Shown here: positions 1 to 15,522 of the stretch, in pieces
Numbering within the stretch: the stretch's first letter is position 1
Layout of the letters: the number at the start of each line of letters is the position of its first letter
Origin: Bradyrhizobium glycinis
Lineage (GTDB): Bacteria; Pseudomonadota; Alphaproteobacteria; Rhizobiales; Xanthobacteraceae
DNA: 64,000 bases
Direction of reading: 5' to 3'
Assembly (NCBI RefSeq): GCF_016031655.1
Contig: NZ_JACCHQ010000003.1
Location: 186,001 to 250,000, forward strand
The notes under the pieces: generated by a model
The model's input: the letters and a program-made list of their open reading frames with translations, nothing else
What the model was told of the DNA's origin: nothing
Database searches by the model: none
Translations under genes and position numbers: made by a program

Positions 1-6889
<6,889 letters not shown>

Positions 6890-7369
6890 CGTGGCCTCTC
6901 ATTTTCGTCGCCCGCCCTGGGCGAACCGTCCGGAACGCGGCTGCCACCGCTTTCCGGGTTGAATTTTTGAACCCGTCTTGGGGACCGGAGACGCAATTTC
7001 AGGTGCCGATGTCCTGAATCTGTTCTTCAGACCTTCAAAACGCAAAACGACGCGCGGGGCGCAGATGCGCGCCCGCCCGTCACAACGATCATCTTCACGG
7101 ACTGCAAAAGCCCGAAATAGCCTGCTCTCCCAACGGCTTACAGGGAAATCCGGCATCCCTGCCCACCGCGCTTTCGTGCTGCCGACCCGATATGGGGCGA
7201 CAATAGTGCAGATTCGAGGGTCAAACCCTCAAATCCCCACACTTTTTCGTGTTTGGCCTGCGTCGGATCGTTCCGTCGCACGCCTTTTGCATCCGGTCCG
7301 CCATCTCGAAGGGGACCAGGATCCCGGGCAGAGCCGTTGCCCGCCCGGGACCTCGCCAGTAAGCCGCGC
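6890..7369 (-). promoter_or_regulatory. rplL-rpoB intergenic spacer with hairpins (possible attenuator or processing region)
   Basis: A 480-bp gap without a convincing gene. Just after the rplL stop a stem TCCCGGGC/GCCCGGGA (7322-7329 with 7343-7350) can form. A small GAGGGT-CAA-ACCCTC hairpin lies near 7214-7230. Neither is followed by a T-run on the minus strand. In E. coli the equivalent gap holds an attenuator and an RNase III site that set the rplL:rpoB ratio; a similar role here is inference from position only. A separate promoter for rpoB is possible but I could not pick one out with confidence. Confidence 0.4.
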
Positions 7370-7750
7370 TTACTTGAGCTCGACCTTGGCGCCAGCCTTC
7401 TCGAGCTGGGCCTTGATCTTGTCGGCTTCTTCCTTGTTCACGCCTTCCTTCAGCGGCTTCGGAGCACCCTCGACGAGGTCCTTTGCTTCCTTCAGGCCGA
7501 GACCGGTGATGGCGCGGACTTCCTTGATGACCTCGATCTTCTTGTCGCCGGCGCTGGCGAGAACGACCGTGAACTCGGTCTTCTCTTCCGCCGGAGCGGC
7601 AGCACCGCCACCACCAGCGGCCGGGCCGGCCACGGCGACAGCCGCGGCAGCCGAAACGCCCCACTTCTCTTCGAGGAGTTTCGCGAGTTCGGCAGCTTCG
7701 AGCACGGTCAGGCTCGAGAGGTCATCAACGATCTTTTGCAGGTCAGCCAT
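7370..7750 (-). CDS. rplL: 50S ribosomal protein L7/L12
   Basis: Ribosomal stalk protein L7/L12, 126 residues, present as a multimer on L10 and recruiting translation factors. The N-terminal dimerisation helix ([19 protein letters not shown]) is followed by an Ala/Gly-rich hinge at about residues 33-55. The conserved C-terminal factor-binding domain contains [13 protein letters not shown] and ends KAGAKVELK. It lies 54 bp downstream of rplJ on the same strand, the usual stalk operon, and its expression is probably coupled to rplJ through the leader upstream of that gene. Confidence 0.98.
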   Translation of the reverse strand: MADLQKIVDDLSSLTVLEAAELAKLLEEKWGVSAAAAVAVAGPAAGGGGAAAPAEEKTEFTVVLASAGDKKIEVIKEVRAITGLGLKEAKDLVEGAPKPLKEGVNKEEADKIKAQLEKAGAKVELK

Positions 7751-7804
7751 TGTTCAGTTTCCTTGAGTGTAAGTCTGGTTCGGGTTTGAGTTTTGCGAAG
7801 GGCG

Positions 7805-8323
7805 TCAGGCCGCTTCGCCCTTTGAGGCATGAGCCTGGATGACGCGCGCGAGCTTGCCCGCGGGCGCGTTGGCGAGCTGGGCCAGCTTGGTCGCCGGGGC
7901 CACGATGAGGCCGACGATCTTGCCGCGCAGTTCGTCAAGCGACGGCAACGAGGCAAGCGCCTTCACGCCGTCGACATTCAGGACGGTCTTGCCCATCGAG
8001 CCGCCGACGATGACGAACTTTTCGTTCGCCTTGGCGAATTCGATGGCGACCTTTGGCGCCGCTACCGGATCGCTCGAAGTCGCGATCACGGTCGGCCCCT
8101 TCAGCATGGGGCCAATGGCAACGACGTCAGTGCCTTCAAGAGCAATTTTGGCGAGACGGTTCTTCGAGACCTTCACCGAGGCGCCAGCCTGCTTCATCTG
8201 CTTGCGCAGGGTCTGCATCTGGGCAACGGTCAGGCCGGAATATTGAGCAACGATCGCGACGCTCGTGGTCTTGAAGACCTCGTTGAGCTGTTCGACCGCT
8301 TCTTTTTTTGCCGCTCGTTCCAC
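7805..8323 (-). CDS. rplJ: 50S ribosomal protein L10
   Basis: Ribosomal stalk base protein L10, 172 residues. I chose the GTG at 8321-8323 (protein begins [17 protein letters not shown]) because a GGAGAGAG box lies about nine bases upstream and this gives the length usual for rhizobial L10. An in-frame ATG 27 bases further up (MTANRREL...) has no clear ribosome binding site. The RNA-binding N-terminal domain contains [17 protein letters not shown], and the C-terminal helix that binds L12 dimers ends HASKGEAA. It is followed by rplL. L10-L12 complexes typically repress their own mRNA by binding the leader. Confidence 0.97.
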   Translation of the reverse strand: MERAAKKEAVEQLNEVFKTTSVAIVAQYSGLTVAQMQTLRKQMKQAGASVKVSKNRLAKIALEGTDVVAIGPMLKGPTVIATSSDPVAAPKVAIEFAKANEKFVIVGGSMGKTVLNVDGVKALASLPSLDELRGKIVGLIVAPATKLAQLANAPAGKLARVIQAHASKGEAA

Positions 8324-8912
8324 AGCAAGCTCTCTCCGGTTGGCGGTCATCGCGAGAAGCGGGACCGCCGGGTTGCACCCATCGTCCCGCCCAAACCTGA
8401 ACCTCCGGGCCAAAAACCCATCGGACACGCCGGGCAAGACGACAATTCAAAGCCTGCCCTCCGGGAGCCCTTGAGGGGCCCACGGCGTGTCGAGGTCCGA
8501 ACCAGACCCGTTTCGCAAAGCCCAGCCCTTAAAACTGGATGCGAAGTGAAAATCCGGTCTTCACCCGTCTATGCAGGCCATGCGATTAAGCCATTGAGGA
8601 ATCGAAATTCCCCGCGGGCGCCTGCAGTCTTGGACAGGACGAGGCCAGCCGGCGAACCGCCCGACCTCTGCCCGCATCCCTGCCAAAACGACGGGCTTTC
8701 CTTCCTTTTCGGGCAAATCCTCGCGGACGTCCTGAAAAGGAATGATCTCCTGTCGTATCGGGTTTTCGGAATGCGTGCACGAACGCGCCAGCCGAGGCCG
8801 GTACGTCCGGAGGCGGTTCTTTAACCGCTCGGAGCCTGCTTGCCAAGAGCAAAATTCACACCAGTTCCAGTCGATTGCCCGCCGGGCTTGAGATGGCCCA
8901 CCAAGGACCGAT
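8324..8912 (-). promoter_or_regulatory. rplJ leader region (candidate L10 autoregulatory leader)
   Basis: A 589-bp non-coding stretch between the dehydrogenase gene and rplJ. Several GC-rich stems can be drawn in the 250 bases before rplJ, but I could not fold it reliably. By position this is where an L10(L12)4-binding leader and a promoter for rplJL would be expected, so the regulatory call rests mainly on established gene context. Open frames here show no family resemblance and are probably not genes. Confidence 0.4.
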
Positions 8913-9866
8913 TCAGGCCGATTTGACGGCGTAAGGCAGCGGCTTGCCCTCGAAGAACGCCGTCAGGTTGGCCAGCACGCAGCTCTGCATGGCGACATGC
9001 GAATCCAGGGTGTGGCCGCCGATATGCGGGGCGAGCACGACGTTGGGAAGTGCCGTTAGCGCGTCCGGGGCGTGCGGTTCCTTCTCGAAGACGTCTAGGC
9101 CCGCGCCCGCGATGGTCTTGTCGGCGAGCGCCGCGACCAGGGCATTCTGGTCGATAACCGAGCCGCGGGAGATGTTGACGACATAGCCGTCCGCACCGAG
9201 GCGCTTGAGGATATCGGCGTTGACAACATGTTGGGTCTCAGCCCCTGCCCGCACCGCGATCATCAGCACGCTGCACCAGTCGGCGAGCGCCGCCAGCGAG
9301 GGGAAATATTCATAAGGCAGATCGTATTTGGTGCGGCTGAAATAGCCGACCTCGCTCTCGAAGGCGGCGCAGCGCGCGGCGATCTTGCGGCCGATCTCGC
9401 CCATGCCGTAGATGCCGATACGGCGGCCGGGCATGCCGGCCTGGGGCCGCATCATCGGCGATTGTTTCGAGGCCGCCCAATCGCCGCTGCGGACATATTG
9501 GTCGGCCACCAAAATCCGCCGCGTCGTCGCCAGCATCAGGGTCATCGCGATGTCTGCGACGGAAGCCGCATTGGCACCCGGACTGTGGCCGACCGCGATG
9601 TTCCGGCTGGCCGCCGCCTTTATGTCGACGCCGTCATAACCGGTGCCGTAGCAGACGATAGCGCCGAGCTTCGGAAACAGGTCCATCGCCTCCGCACCGA
9701 GTGGCGAACCGCCCGCGGTGAGCAGTGCGCGGATGCCGTTGAGCTCCTCGGCCGGAAACACCTCGCGCGCGGGCTTGCCGCCGGTATCGAGCAGCTCGAA
9801 CCGCTCGGCGAAGCGGGCCATCATCGACTTGGGAAAGCGCGAGTAAATCAGGACCTTGTCAGTCAT
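8913..9866 (-). CDS. D-2-hydroxyacid dehydrogenase (NAD-binding)
   Basis: A 317-residue D-isomer-specific 2-hydroxyacid dehydrogenase, expected to interconvert a 2-oxo acid and a D-2-hydroxy acid with NAD(P)H. The substrate is unknown; glyoxylate/hydroxypyruvate-type enzymes are the closest in feel. The start is placed at MTDKVLIYSRFPKS; a longer frame adds 12 residues without a better start signal. Seen: the Rossmann motif GIYGMGEIGRKIAAR and the catalytic trio Arg (in NISRGSVID), Glu (in FEKEPHAPDAL) and His (in APHIGGHT). It sits in the same orientation between rplA and rplJ, splitting a cluster that is normally contiguous. A strong hairpin separates it from rplA upstream. Confidence 0.88.
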   Translation of the reverse strand: MTDKVLIYSRFPKSMMARFAERFELLDTGGKPAREVFPAEELNGIRALLTAGGSPLGAEAMDLFPKLGAIVCYGTGYDGVDIKAAASRNIAVGHSPGANAASVADIAMTLMLATTRRILVADQYVRSGDWAASKQSPMMRPQAGMPGRRIGIYGMGEIGRKIAARCAAFESEVGYFSRTKYDLPYEYFPSLAALADWCSVLMIAVRAGAETQHVVNADILKRLGADGYVVNISRGSVIDQNALVAALADKTIAGAGLDVFEKEPHAPDALTALPNVVLAPHIGGHTLDSHVAMQSCVLANLTAFFEGKPLPYAVKSA

Positions 9867-9909
9867 TGTTTTTGTCTTTGTTGCCGGAGAGCGCCGCCAC
9901 AAACGACGA

Positions 9910-9939
9910 GGGGCGGAATCGGTCGCCCGATTCCGCCCC
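9910..9939 (-). terminator. 13-bp perfect stem with GCGA loop after rplA
   Basis: GGGGCGGAATCGG pairs perfectly with CCGATTCCGCCCC around a four-base loop that reads GCGA (a GNRA loop) in the minus-strand RNA. It lies 23 bases after the rplA stop and is followed by TCGTCGTTTGT, so the T-tract is weak. It may terminate or attenuate rplKA transcription before the dehydrogenase gene, or act as a 3'-end stabiliser. Confidence 0.6.
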
Positions 9940-9962
9940 CCGCCTCATGCAATTTCCAAACC

Positions 9963-10655
9963 TCAGCCGAGAATGGTGCCCGGCTCGACCTTCACGCCCG
10001 GGCCCATCGTCGAGGACACCGCAACGCGCTGGATGTAGGTGCCCTTCGAGCCAGCCGGCTTCGCCTTGGAGACCGCGTCAGCCAGAGCCTTGATGTTCTC
10101 GACCAGTTTTTCCTCGGAGAACGAGGCCTTGCCGACGCCGGCCTGCAGGATGCCGGCCTTCTCGACGCGGAACTCGACCGAGCCGCCCTTGGCGCCCTTC
10201 ACCGCACCGGTGACGTCCATGGTCACGGTACCGATCTTCGGGTTCGGCATCAGGCCGCGCGGGCCGAGCACCTTACCGAGGCGGCCGACCAGCGGCATCA
10301 TGTCGGGGGTGGCGATACAGCGGTCGAAATCGATCGTGCCGTTCTGCACCTTCTCGACCAGGTCCTCGGCGCCGACGACGTCGGCACCGGCGGCCCTGGC
10401 TTCATCGGCCTTGGCACCGCGGGCGAACACGCCGACGCGCAGCGTACGGCCGGTGCCGTTCGGCAGGGTCACCACGCCGCGGACCATCTGGTCGGCGTGA
10501 CGCGGGTCGACGCCGAGATTGATCGCGACCTCGATGGTCTCGTCAAACTTCGCTTTCGCGCGTTCCTTGACCATCTTGATGGCGTCCGCGAGCGGGTAAA
10601 GCTTTTCACGGTCAATGCCTTCGCGGGCTTTGTTCAAACGCTTTCCGATTGCCAT
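9963..10655 (-). CDS. rplA: 50S ribosomal protein L1
   Basis: Ribosomal protein L1, 230 residues, part of the mobile L1 stalk near the ribosomal E site and a translational repressor of its own operon in many bacteria. The sequence begins [20 protein letters not shown] and contains the family signature around [17 protein letters not shown] with full-length flanking domains. It begins six bases after the rplK stop and is followed by a strong hairpin. No anomaly seen. Confidence 0.98.
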   Translation of the reverse strand: MAIGKRLNKAREGIDREKLYPLADAIKMVKERAKAKFDETIEVAINLGVDPRHADQMVRGVVTLPNGTGRTLRVGVFARGAKADEARAAGADVVGAEDLVEKVQNGTIDFDRCIATPDMMPLVGRLGKVLGPRGLMPNPKIGTVTMDVTGAVKGAKGGSVEFRVEKAGILQAGVGKASFSEEKLVENIKALADAVSKAKPAGSKGTYIQRVAVSSTMGPGVKVEPGTILG

Positions 10656-10661
10656 GGCCGC

Positions 10662-11090
10662 TTACCCCGCAACTTCCAGACCCATCGAACGGGCCGAGCC
10701 CTCGACCATCTTCATGGCCGATTCGATGGTGTCGCAATTCAAGTCCTTCATCTTCTTCTCGGCGATCTCGCGCACCTGCGCCTTGGTCACCTTGCCGGCC
10801 TTGTCACGGCCTGGCGCCTTCGAGCCGGACTGGATCTTGGCGGCCTGCTTGAGGAAGTAGGACATCGGCGGCGTCTTCATCTCGAAGGTGAAGGAACGGT
10901 CCGCATAGATGGTGATGATCACCGGGATCGGGGTGTTCTTCTCTTCCTTCTGGGTCTGGGCGTTGAACGCCTTGCAGAACTCCATGATGTTGAGACCGCG
11001 CTGACCGAGCGCGGGACCGATCGGGGGCGAAGGATTCGCCGCACCGGCCGGGACCTGAAGCTTCAGGTATCCGGTCACTTTCTTTGCCAT
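10662..11090 (-). CDS. rplK: 50S ribosomal protein L11
   Basis: Ribosomal protein L11, 142 residues, base of the GTPase-associated centre and needed for the stringent factor response. It starts [20 protein letters not shown], contains the Pro-rich linker region [19 protein letters not shown] and ends in the RNA-binding domain with [20 protein letters not shown]. It is directly followed by rplA. The upstream gap to nusG contains a dispersed palindromic repeat rather than an obvious regulatory leader. Confidence 0.98.
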   Translation of the reverse strand: MAKKVTGYLKLQVPAGAANPSPPIGPALGQRGLNIMEFCKAFNAQTQKEEKNTPIPVIITIYADRSFTFEMKTPPMSYFLKQAAKIQSGSKAPGRDKAGKVTKAQVREIAEKKMKDLNCDTIESAMKMVEGSARSMGLEVAG

Positions 11091-11215
11091 GTATCACTCC
11101 TGTTGTGCCGGCATGTCGCCGGCGGTTTCAGGTTCGTGGTCTGGGTCGGATGCGGCTGGCAACCGCCCCTCCCTCCCACGGCCTCTCCTGGAGACGTTCC
11201 CGCCTCCACTCCTCT

Positions 11216-11307
11216 CGTCATGCCCGGACTTGATCCGGGCATCCATCACTCTTCGCAAAGCATTCTTGCGAAGCAGATGGATTGCCGGGTCAAGCCCGGC
11301 AATGACG
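11216..11307. repeat. Bradyrhizobium-type palindromic repeat between nusG and rplK
   Basis: A 92-bp element bounded by CGTCATGCCCGG and CCGGCAATGACG. It consists of two internal hairpins (GCCCGGACTTGATCCGGGC and GCCGGGTCAAGCCCGGC) plus an inner inverted pair around CTTCGCAAAG...CTTGCGAAG. The structure matches the dispersed palindromic elements common in Bradyrhizobiaceae genomes. It is transcribed within the nusG-rplK spacer. Confidence 0.75.
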
Positions 11308-11314
11308 ACTCGGG

Positions 11315-11869
11315 TCAGACCTTCTCGACCTGACCGAATTCCAGTTCGACCGGCGTGGCGCGGCCGAAGATCGACACGGCGACCTTCACGCGCGAGCGCG
11401 CCTCATCGATCTCCTCGACCACACCCGAGAACGAGGCGAACGGGCCGTCGGCCACGCGCACGTTCTCGCCGATCTCGAACGACACCGACGCCTTCGGCCG
11501 CTCCACGCCCTCCTGGACCTGGTGCAGGATGCGCATGGCCTCGGCTTCCGAGATCGGCATCGGCTTGTTTTCCGCGCCGAGGAAGCCCGTGACCTTCGGC
11601 GTGTTCTTGATCAGATGGAACGCCTCGTCGGTCAGCTTCATCTTCACCAGCACGTAGCCGGGGAAGAACTTGCGCTCGGCGTCGATCTTGCGGCCGCGGC
11701 GCACTTCCGTGACCTTCTCGGTCGGAACCAGCACCAGTTCGAACAGCTCCTCGAGCCCGCGCTGCTTGGCCTGCTCGCGGATCGATTCGGCGACCTTCTT
11801 CTCGAAGTTCGAATAGGCGTGGACGATGTACCAGCGCTTGTCGGACACTTGAGCGGTTGCTGTTGCCAT
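11315..11869 (-). CDS. nusG: Transcription elongation/termination factor NusG
   Basis: NusG, 184 residues, binds RNA polymerase through its NGN domain and links it to Rho or the ribosome through the C-terminal KOW domain. The NGN domain begins after a short N-terminal tail at DKRWYIVHAYSNFEKKVAE. The KOW domain begins near NVRVADGPFASFSGVVEEID. Its ATG shares one base with the secE stop (TGATG), implying translational coupling to secE. Confidence 0.98.
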   Translation of the reverse strand: MATATAQVSDKRWYIVHAYSNFEKKVAESIREQAKQRGLEELFELVLVPTEKVTEVRRGRKIDAERKFFPGYVLVKMKLTDEAFHLIKNTPKVTGFLGAENKPMPISEAEAMRILHQVQEGVERPKASVSFEIGENVRVADGPFASFSGVVEEIDEARSRVKVAVSIFGRATPVELEFGQVEKV

Positions 11870-12060
11870 CAGTGAATGCCCAGGAGGAAGGTGATGAGGT
11901 AGCGGATGATCTGGTCGGCGGCGAAGAAGAAGATCGAGGCCACCGCGACCATGACGAACACCATGATGGTGGTGATCGTGGTCTCGCGGCGGGTCGGCCA
12001 GGTGACCTTGGCAGTCTCCGAGCGCACTTCCTGCAAGAACTTGAACGGGCTGACTGCCAT
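11869..12060 (-). CDS. secE: Preprotein translocase subunit SecE
   Basis: SecE, 63 residues, the single-span small subunit of the SecYEG channel, of the short form usual in alphaproteobacteria. I placed the start at MAVSPFKFLQEVRSETAKV because the conserved amphipathic segment (EVRSETAKVTWPTRRET) begins there; upstream in-frame sequence has no SecE resemblance. One membrane helix follows (about residues 30-55). The stop overlaps the nusG start by one base. A sigma70-like promoter lies 174 bp upstream. Confidence 0.95.
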   Translation of the reverse strand: MAVSPFKFLQEVRSETAKVTWPTRRETTITTIMVFVMVAVASIFFFAADQIIRYLITFLLGIH

Positions 12061-12389
12061 CGTTTGAGGTCCAGCGTCCGTCGACAGACGCAAATGAATT
12101 TCAGGGATCCGAACAGCCGCCGTTGGCCCAGCCCTCTGTCTCGAAGGATGAGCCGGAAACCGGGCTCGATTGTTCGGGGATTTCAAGGCCGCGCCGGAAA
12201 TCCGCGTCTAACGGGCCGGCTGCGAGTGCGGGGTATCTACTGCGGATGGGACCAAAGGTCAAGGTATAGAGAGGTCGCGCCGGCAGGCCGCCCTTCCCCG
12301 GACGCCCGTGCAGAAGCCATGTGGATCAAGGACTTGTCGACCGCCCGGAACGCGCCATCCCAGGGAAGGCCATCGGGAGCCCGGCACCG
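12061..12389. other. Junction spacer between secE and the carbohydrate island
   Basis: A 329-bp non-coding stretch joining the conserved secE cluster to the first island gene. It contains the probable secE promoter (12234-12262). I looked for a copy of the tRNA-Trp 3' end, which would mark an attachment site, and found none. No integrase or insertion-sequence remnant is visible. Confidence 0.6.
12234..12262 (-). promoter_or_regulatory. Sigma70-like promoter for secE-nusG
   Basis: On the minus strand TTGACC is followed after exactly 17 bases by TAGATA, a good match to -35/-10 consensus. It lies 174 bp before the secE ATG in the correct orientation, giving the cluster a start point independent of tRNA-Trp. 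Confidence 0.6.
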
Positions 12390-13658
12390 TCAGTCGGCCC
12401 GGTCGACCATGGAAATCCCCGGCAGCGGCACCACGAACTTCCCGCCTTCGGCGAAATAGCGGGCGTGCTTGGCCCGGATCGGGTCGACATAACGCCAGGC
12501 GAAGACCACGACGAAAGCGGGCTTGCGCTCGTAGAGGGCGGCAGGCGGCAGGATGGGGATGTCATAGCCGGGACCGGCCATCACCTTCCCCTTGTTGGGA
12601 TCGTCGTCCACCAGGAAGTCGATCTTGTTCTCCAGGCCGAACTGCGGCAGCAACGTCGTGGTGCCCACGGAGACGCCATAGCCGGCGACCAGCTGACCGC
12701 GCGCATGGGCGGCATCGGCCATTGCGACCAATTCGTCACGGATGGCGGCGATCCTCTTCACATAGGGCGCATAATAGGCCGGCTGGTCGACACCGAGCCG
12801 TTCCTCTTCGGCAACGAAACGCGCGACCTCGGCCGACGGTTTCTTGGCGCCGCCGGCGCGCTGCACGGTCACGCGGATCGAGCCGCCCTTGGTCCAGATG
12901 TGCTGGACGTCGATCAGCTCCATGCCCAGCCGGGCGAAGAAACGGATCAGTGGCTTGATGTTAAAATACGACAGATGCTCGTGATAGACCGTATCGAGCA
13001 GGTTCTTCTCGGTGACGTCGACGCCGTATTGCGTTTCGAAGACGAACAATCCGTCCGGCCCGAGCACGTCGCGAACCCCGATCACCAGCGGATCGAGATT
13101 GTCGACATTGGCGATCATGTTGTTGGCGATCACGACGCTCGCCGCGCCATGGCTCTGCAGGATGCGGCGACCGATGGCATCGGTGAAGAAATCGCCGATG
13201 GTCTCGATGCCCGCCTCCGTGGCGCGCCGCGCGATGTCGACGGCGGGATCGACGCCCAGCACCCGCATGCCGCGCTCCTTGAAAAAGCCGAGCAGCGATC
13301 CGTCATTGCTGCCGAGCTCGACCACCAGCGAACCCGGCGCGATGCCGAAACGGCTGACGACGTCGTCGGCATAACCGGCGAAATGCTCGCGCAGGCCGAG
13401 CGAGAGCGAGGTGGTATAGACGTAGTTTCGGTACTGAATCTCCGGATTGCCGACATGGAGAATCTGGAGGTGACCGCAATCCCGGCACAGGTGCAGCGCC
13501 ATCGGTACCGCAGCCCGGAAGACGGGATCGTCGACGCTGGCGTTCGGCACCTGGAAGTTCGGCGTGCCGATCGGCATGCCCGCCATCGGGACGACCAGCT
13601 CTTGCTTGTCGGAATGGCAGAGGCGGCAGGTATTGCGGACGTAGAACAGGTTTTTCAT
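12390..13658 (-). CDS. SAM-dependent C-methyltransferase-like enzyme (TylC3/NovU type)
   Basis: A 422-residue methyltransferase with the three-part layout of sugar C-methyltransferases: an N-terminal zinc-binding domain (C11/C14 with C58/C61), a central Rossmann fold (VVELGSNDGSLL, about 112-123) and a C-terminal domain of nucleotide-binding appearance (about 310-420). The YHEHLSYF motif at 225-232 matches the catalytic Tyr-His-Glu-His stretch I recall for TylC3. The start MKNLFYVRNTCRLC was chosen because the zinc domain begins there; a longer frame adds 39 unrelated residues. It is the first island gene next to secE, on the minus strand with the UPF0104 and SIS genes, and likely methylates a sugar nucleotide carbon. 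A related protein lies at 30500-31705. Confidence 0.8.
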   Translation of the reverse strand: MKNLFYVRNTCRLCHSDKQELVVPMAGMPIGTPNFQVPNASVDDPVFRAAVPMALHLCRDCGHLQILHVGNPEIQYRNYVYTTSLSLGLREHFAGYADDVVSRFGIAPGSLVVELGSNDGSLLGFFKERGMRVLGVDPAVDIARRATEAGIETIGDFFTDAIGRRILQSHGAASVVIANNMIANVDNLDPLVIGVRDVLGPDGLFVFETQYGVDVTEKNLLDTVYHEHLSYFNIKPLIRFFARLGMELIDVQHIWTKGGSIRVTVQRAGGAKKPSAEVARFVAEEERLGVDQPAYYAPYVKRIAAIRDELVAMADAAHARGQLVAGYGVSVGTTTLLPQFGLENKIDFLVDDDPNKGKVMAGPGYDIPILPPAALYERKPAFVVVFAWRYVDPIRAKHARYFAEGGKFVVPLPGISMVDRAD

Positions 13659-13740
13659 CGTGCAACCGAAGAATGAGATACGCGCGCGAGTGAGATAATC
13701 CCACTCTGTGAAGACCAGATCGGCAACGGGCTCAAGCGGG

Positions 13741-14757
13741 TCATGGGTGGCTCGAGGCCTCGTTGCCCAGCCCATAGCTGGGCGCGTCGTCCGCTGCCTT
13801 GGCCACCTTGTCGGCCGAATACGAGCCGCGCTCCGGACTTGCCAGCCAGATTACGCCACCGACGAGCCCGATGATCACGCTGATCGCGCCCAGCAGGAGC
13901 GATACGGACAGCGCCTCCTCGGACGGCACACCCGCCAGACCCAGGCAGGCGACCATCGCTCCCTCGCGAACGCCCCAGCCGCTGATCGAGATGGGGACGG
14001 CCGTCAACAGCACCACCGGCGGAATCAGGATGGCGGCGTCGAGGACAGAGAGCTGCGCTCCGACACCGCGCGCCAAGGCGTAGCAGGCCGTGGCGGTGAC
14101 GAGATGGATGAGGAGCGCCGATCCGAACAGGAGCGCACGATGATCGGACTGCAGGAGCAAGAACCTGACCAGCGTTCCAAACCGCACGAAGCTCGCGATC
14201 GCGGGAAGCGCGATGAAACGCTTCGGCAGACGGTCGAGCGTCAACAGGACCAGCGTGCCGGCGACGCCGGCCACCGTCAGTCCGCCGATCGCCAGGATCG
14301 CGGCATGATTCGACACGCGTGACAGCAGAAACGGCAATCCGGCCACCATCAGCACGATCAGTCCGATCAACGCCGTGAAGCGGTCAGCCGCCACCCCCTT
14401 GACCGCCTCCGGCCACTGCACGCCGCGTTGGCGCAGCAGCCACATCCGCACCGCATCGCCGCCGACCGACGACGGCAACACCTGATTGAACCAGAGGCTG
14501 ATCATGAGGATCCGCCAGCCCGCGAGCCAATCCAGCGACACGCCGAGCGCGCGCATGATCAGCTCCCACCGGCCGTTGAGCAGGAAGGTCTGAAAGAAGA
14601 TCAGCCCAAGCGCGACGACGAACAGGACCGGATCGACCGAGACGAGATGGTCGCGCAACTGGCGCAGGTCGAGACCGCGCGCAATGTAGACCAGCACGGC
14701 GATCGACAGCAGCAGCTTCACCGAAAACAGGGCCGCATGCTTGAATCGCGACTGCAT
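13741..14757 (-). CDS. UPF0104 / LPG-synthase-TM family membrane protein (copy 1)
   Basis: A 338-residue polytopic inner-membrane protein of the lysylphosphatidylglycerol synthase transmembrane / UPF0104 family. The family stretch WFNQVLPSSVGGDAVRMW is present near residues 92-109, with an RLP segment mid-protein and SISGWGVREGAMVA near 255-268. Members occur alone or fused to glycosyltransferases (archaeal AglD). Flippase or lipid-linked sugar roles have been proposed but are not settled. It ends 12 bp before the SIS gene begins in transcriptional order. A clear paralogue of identical length lies at 29294-30310. Confidence 0.8.
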   Translation of the reverse strand: MQSRFKHAALFSVKLLLSIAVLVYIARGLDLRQLRDHLVSVDPVLFVVALGLIFFQTFLLNGRWELIMRALGVSLDWLAGWRILMISLWFNQVLPSSVGGDAVRMWLLRQRGVQWPEAVKGVAADRFTALIGLIVLMVAGLPFLLSRVSNHAAILAIGGLTVAGVAGTLVLLTLDRLPKRFIALPAIASFVRFGTLVRFLLLQSDHRALLFGSALLIHLVTATACYALARGVGAQLSVLDAAILIPPVVLLTAVPISISGWGVREGAMVACLGLAGVPSEEALSVSLLLGAISVIIGLVGGVIWLASPERGSYSADKVAKAADDAPSYGLGNEASSHP

Positions 14758-14769
14758 CGGATGCCCGCC

Positions 14770-15381
14770 TCAGGACGCAGGATATTCCGCACGACCAATG
14801 ACGAGGTCGATTGCGGCCATCATCCAGAACTGGTGCGTGGTCTCGACAATGTTGTAGCTGCGGCTGTCTACCCAGAAATTGACGTCACCGAGATTGCGCA
14901 GCGGATTGTCGGCGTTCATGCCCGACAACGTGATCACGTCGAGCTTCATCTTGCGCGCCTGCGCGACCGCGTTGAGGATATTCTTCGAACGCCCCGACGA
15001 GCTGATCGCGACGAGGCAATCGCCGGCGCGCGCATTCAGCCGCACGGCGTGGGCGATCCAGTCCTCGAATCCGTAATCGTTGGCAAGGCACGACATCATG
15101 CTCGCATCGCTGAAACAGAGTGCAGGCACCGACGCATTCTTCGCCAGATCGATCGCCAGATGCGAGGCAATCCCGGCCGATCCGCCGTTGCCAATGAAGA
15201 TGACGCGGCCGCCCTGCTCGCGCGTGCGCAACCAGGACGCGCGCGTCGCGGAGATCCTCGCAAAAATACCGTCGTCGACCGCCGTCGCGCGATGCAGGCG
15301 TCCCACGTAATCATCGAGGAAGGCTTTGTGCTCGGGATCGACGGATTCGGCAGGCATGGGCTGGCGGCTCGATTGCAACAT
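14770..15381 (-). CDS. SIS-domain sugar-phosphate isomerase (GmhA-like)
   Basis: A 203-residue protein with one SIS (sugar isomerase) domain, most like phosphoheptose isomerase GmhA, which converts sedoheptulose 7-phosphate to a heptose 7-phosphate. Seen: the phosphate-binding loop FIGNGGSAGIASHLAIDL, the Ser-rich loop LVAISSSGRSKNI and a C-terminal active-site-like helix IVETTHQFWMMAAID. The ATG at 15379-15381 and a second one 24 bp downstream (MPAESVDPEH) are both possible; neither has a strong ribosome binding site. It is divergent from the main plus-strand operon, and with the HldE-like fusion and the HAD phosphatase it completes a heptose-type activation set. Confidence 0.78.
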   Translation of the reverse strand: MLQSSRQPMPAESVDPEHKAFLDDYVGRLHRATAVDDGIFARISATRASWLRTREQGGRVIFIGNGGSAGIASHLAIDLAKNASVPALCFSDASMMSCLANDYGFEDWIAHAVRLNARAGDCLVAISSSGRSKNILNAVAQARKMKLDVITLSGMNADNPLRNLGDVNFWVDSRSYNIVETTHQFWMMAAIDLVIGRAEYPAS

Positions 15382-15522
15382 CACGGGGTGATACCGGCTA
15401 TTACCAAGGATTGCAAAGGTATAATACTTGCAAAGTTTGCGAGCGGCTGATAGTCGGCTTTCGGGTTTCACTCAACATTGGCGGGCCTATTTCGCTGGGC
15501 ATTCGCGTCACGGATGTTCCCC
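15382..15522. promoter_or_regulatory. Divergent promoter region of the sugar island
   Basis: This 141-bp AT-richer gap separates the minus-strand SIS/UPF0104/methyltransferase genes from the long plus-strand operon. A short palindrome GCAAAGTTTGC (15430-15440) and a TATTAT box on the minus strand lie close together. No convincing -35 box could be fixed for either direction, so the promoter call rests on gene arrangement. Confidence 0.4.

Noticed and set aside
8324..8350. Upstream ATG as the rplJ start
   Set aside because: The added residues (MTANRRELA) are not like L10 and lack a ribosome binding site, while the GTG at 8321-8323 has GGAGAGAG nine bases upstream and gives the family's normal length.
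8586..8852. An 88-codon minus-strand frame in the rplJ leader region
   Set aside because: No start signal, no domain and arginine-rich shadow composition; the region is better explained as leader and spacer.
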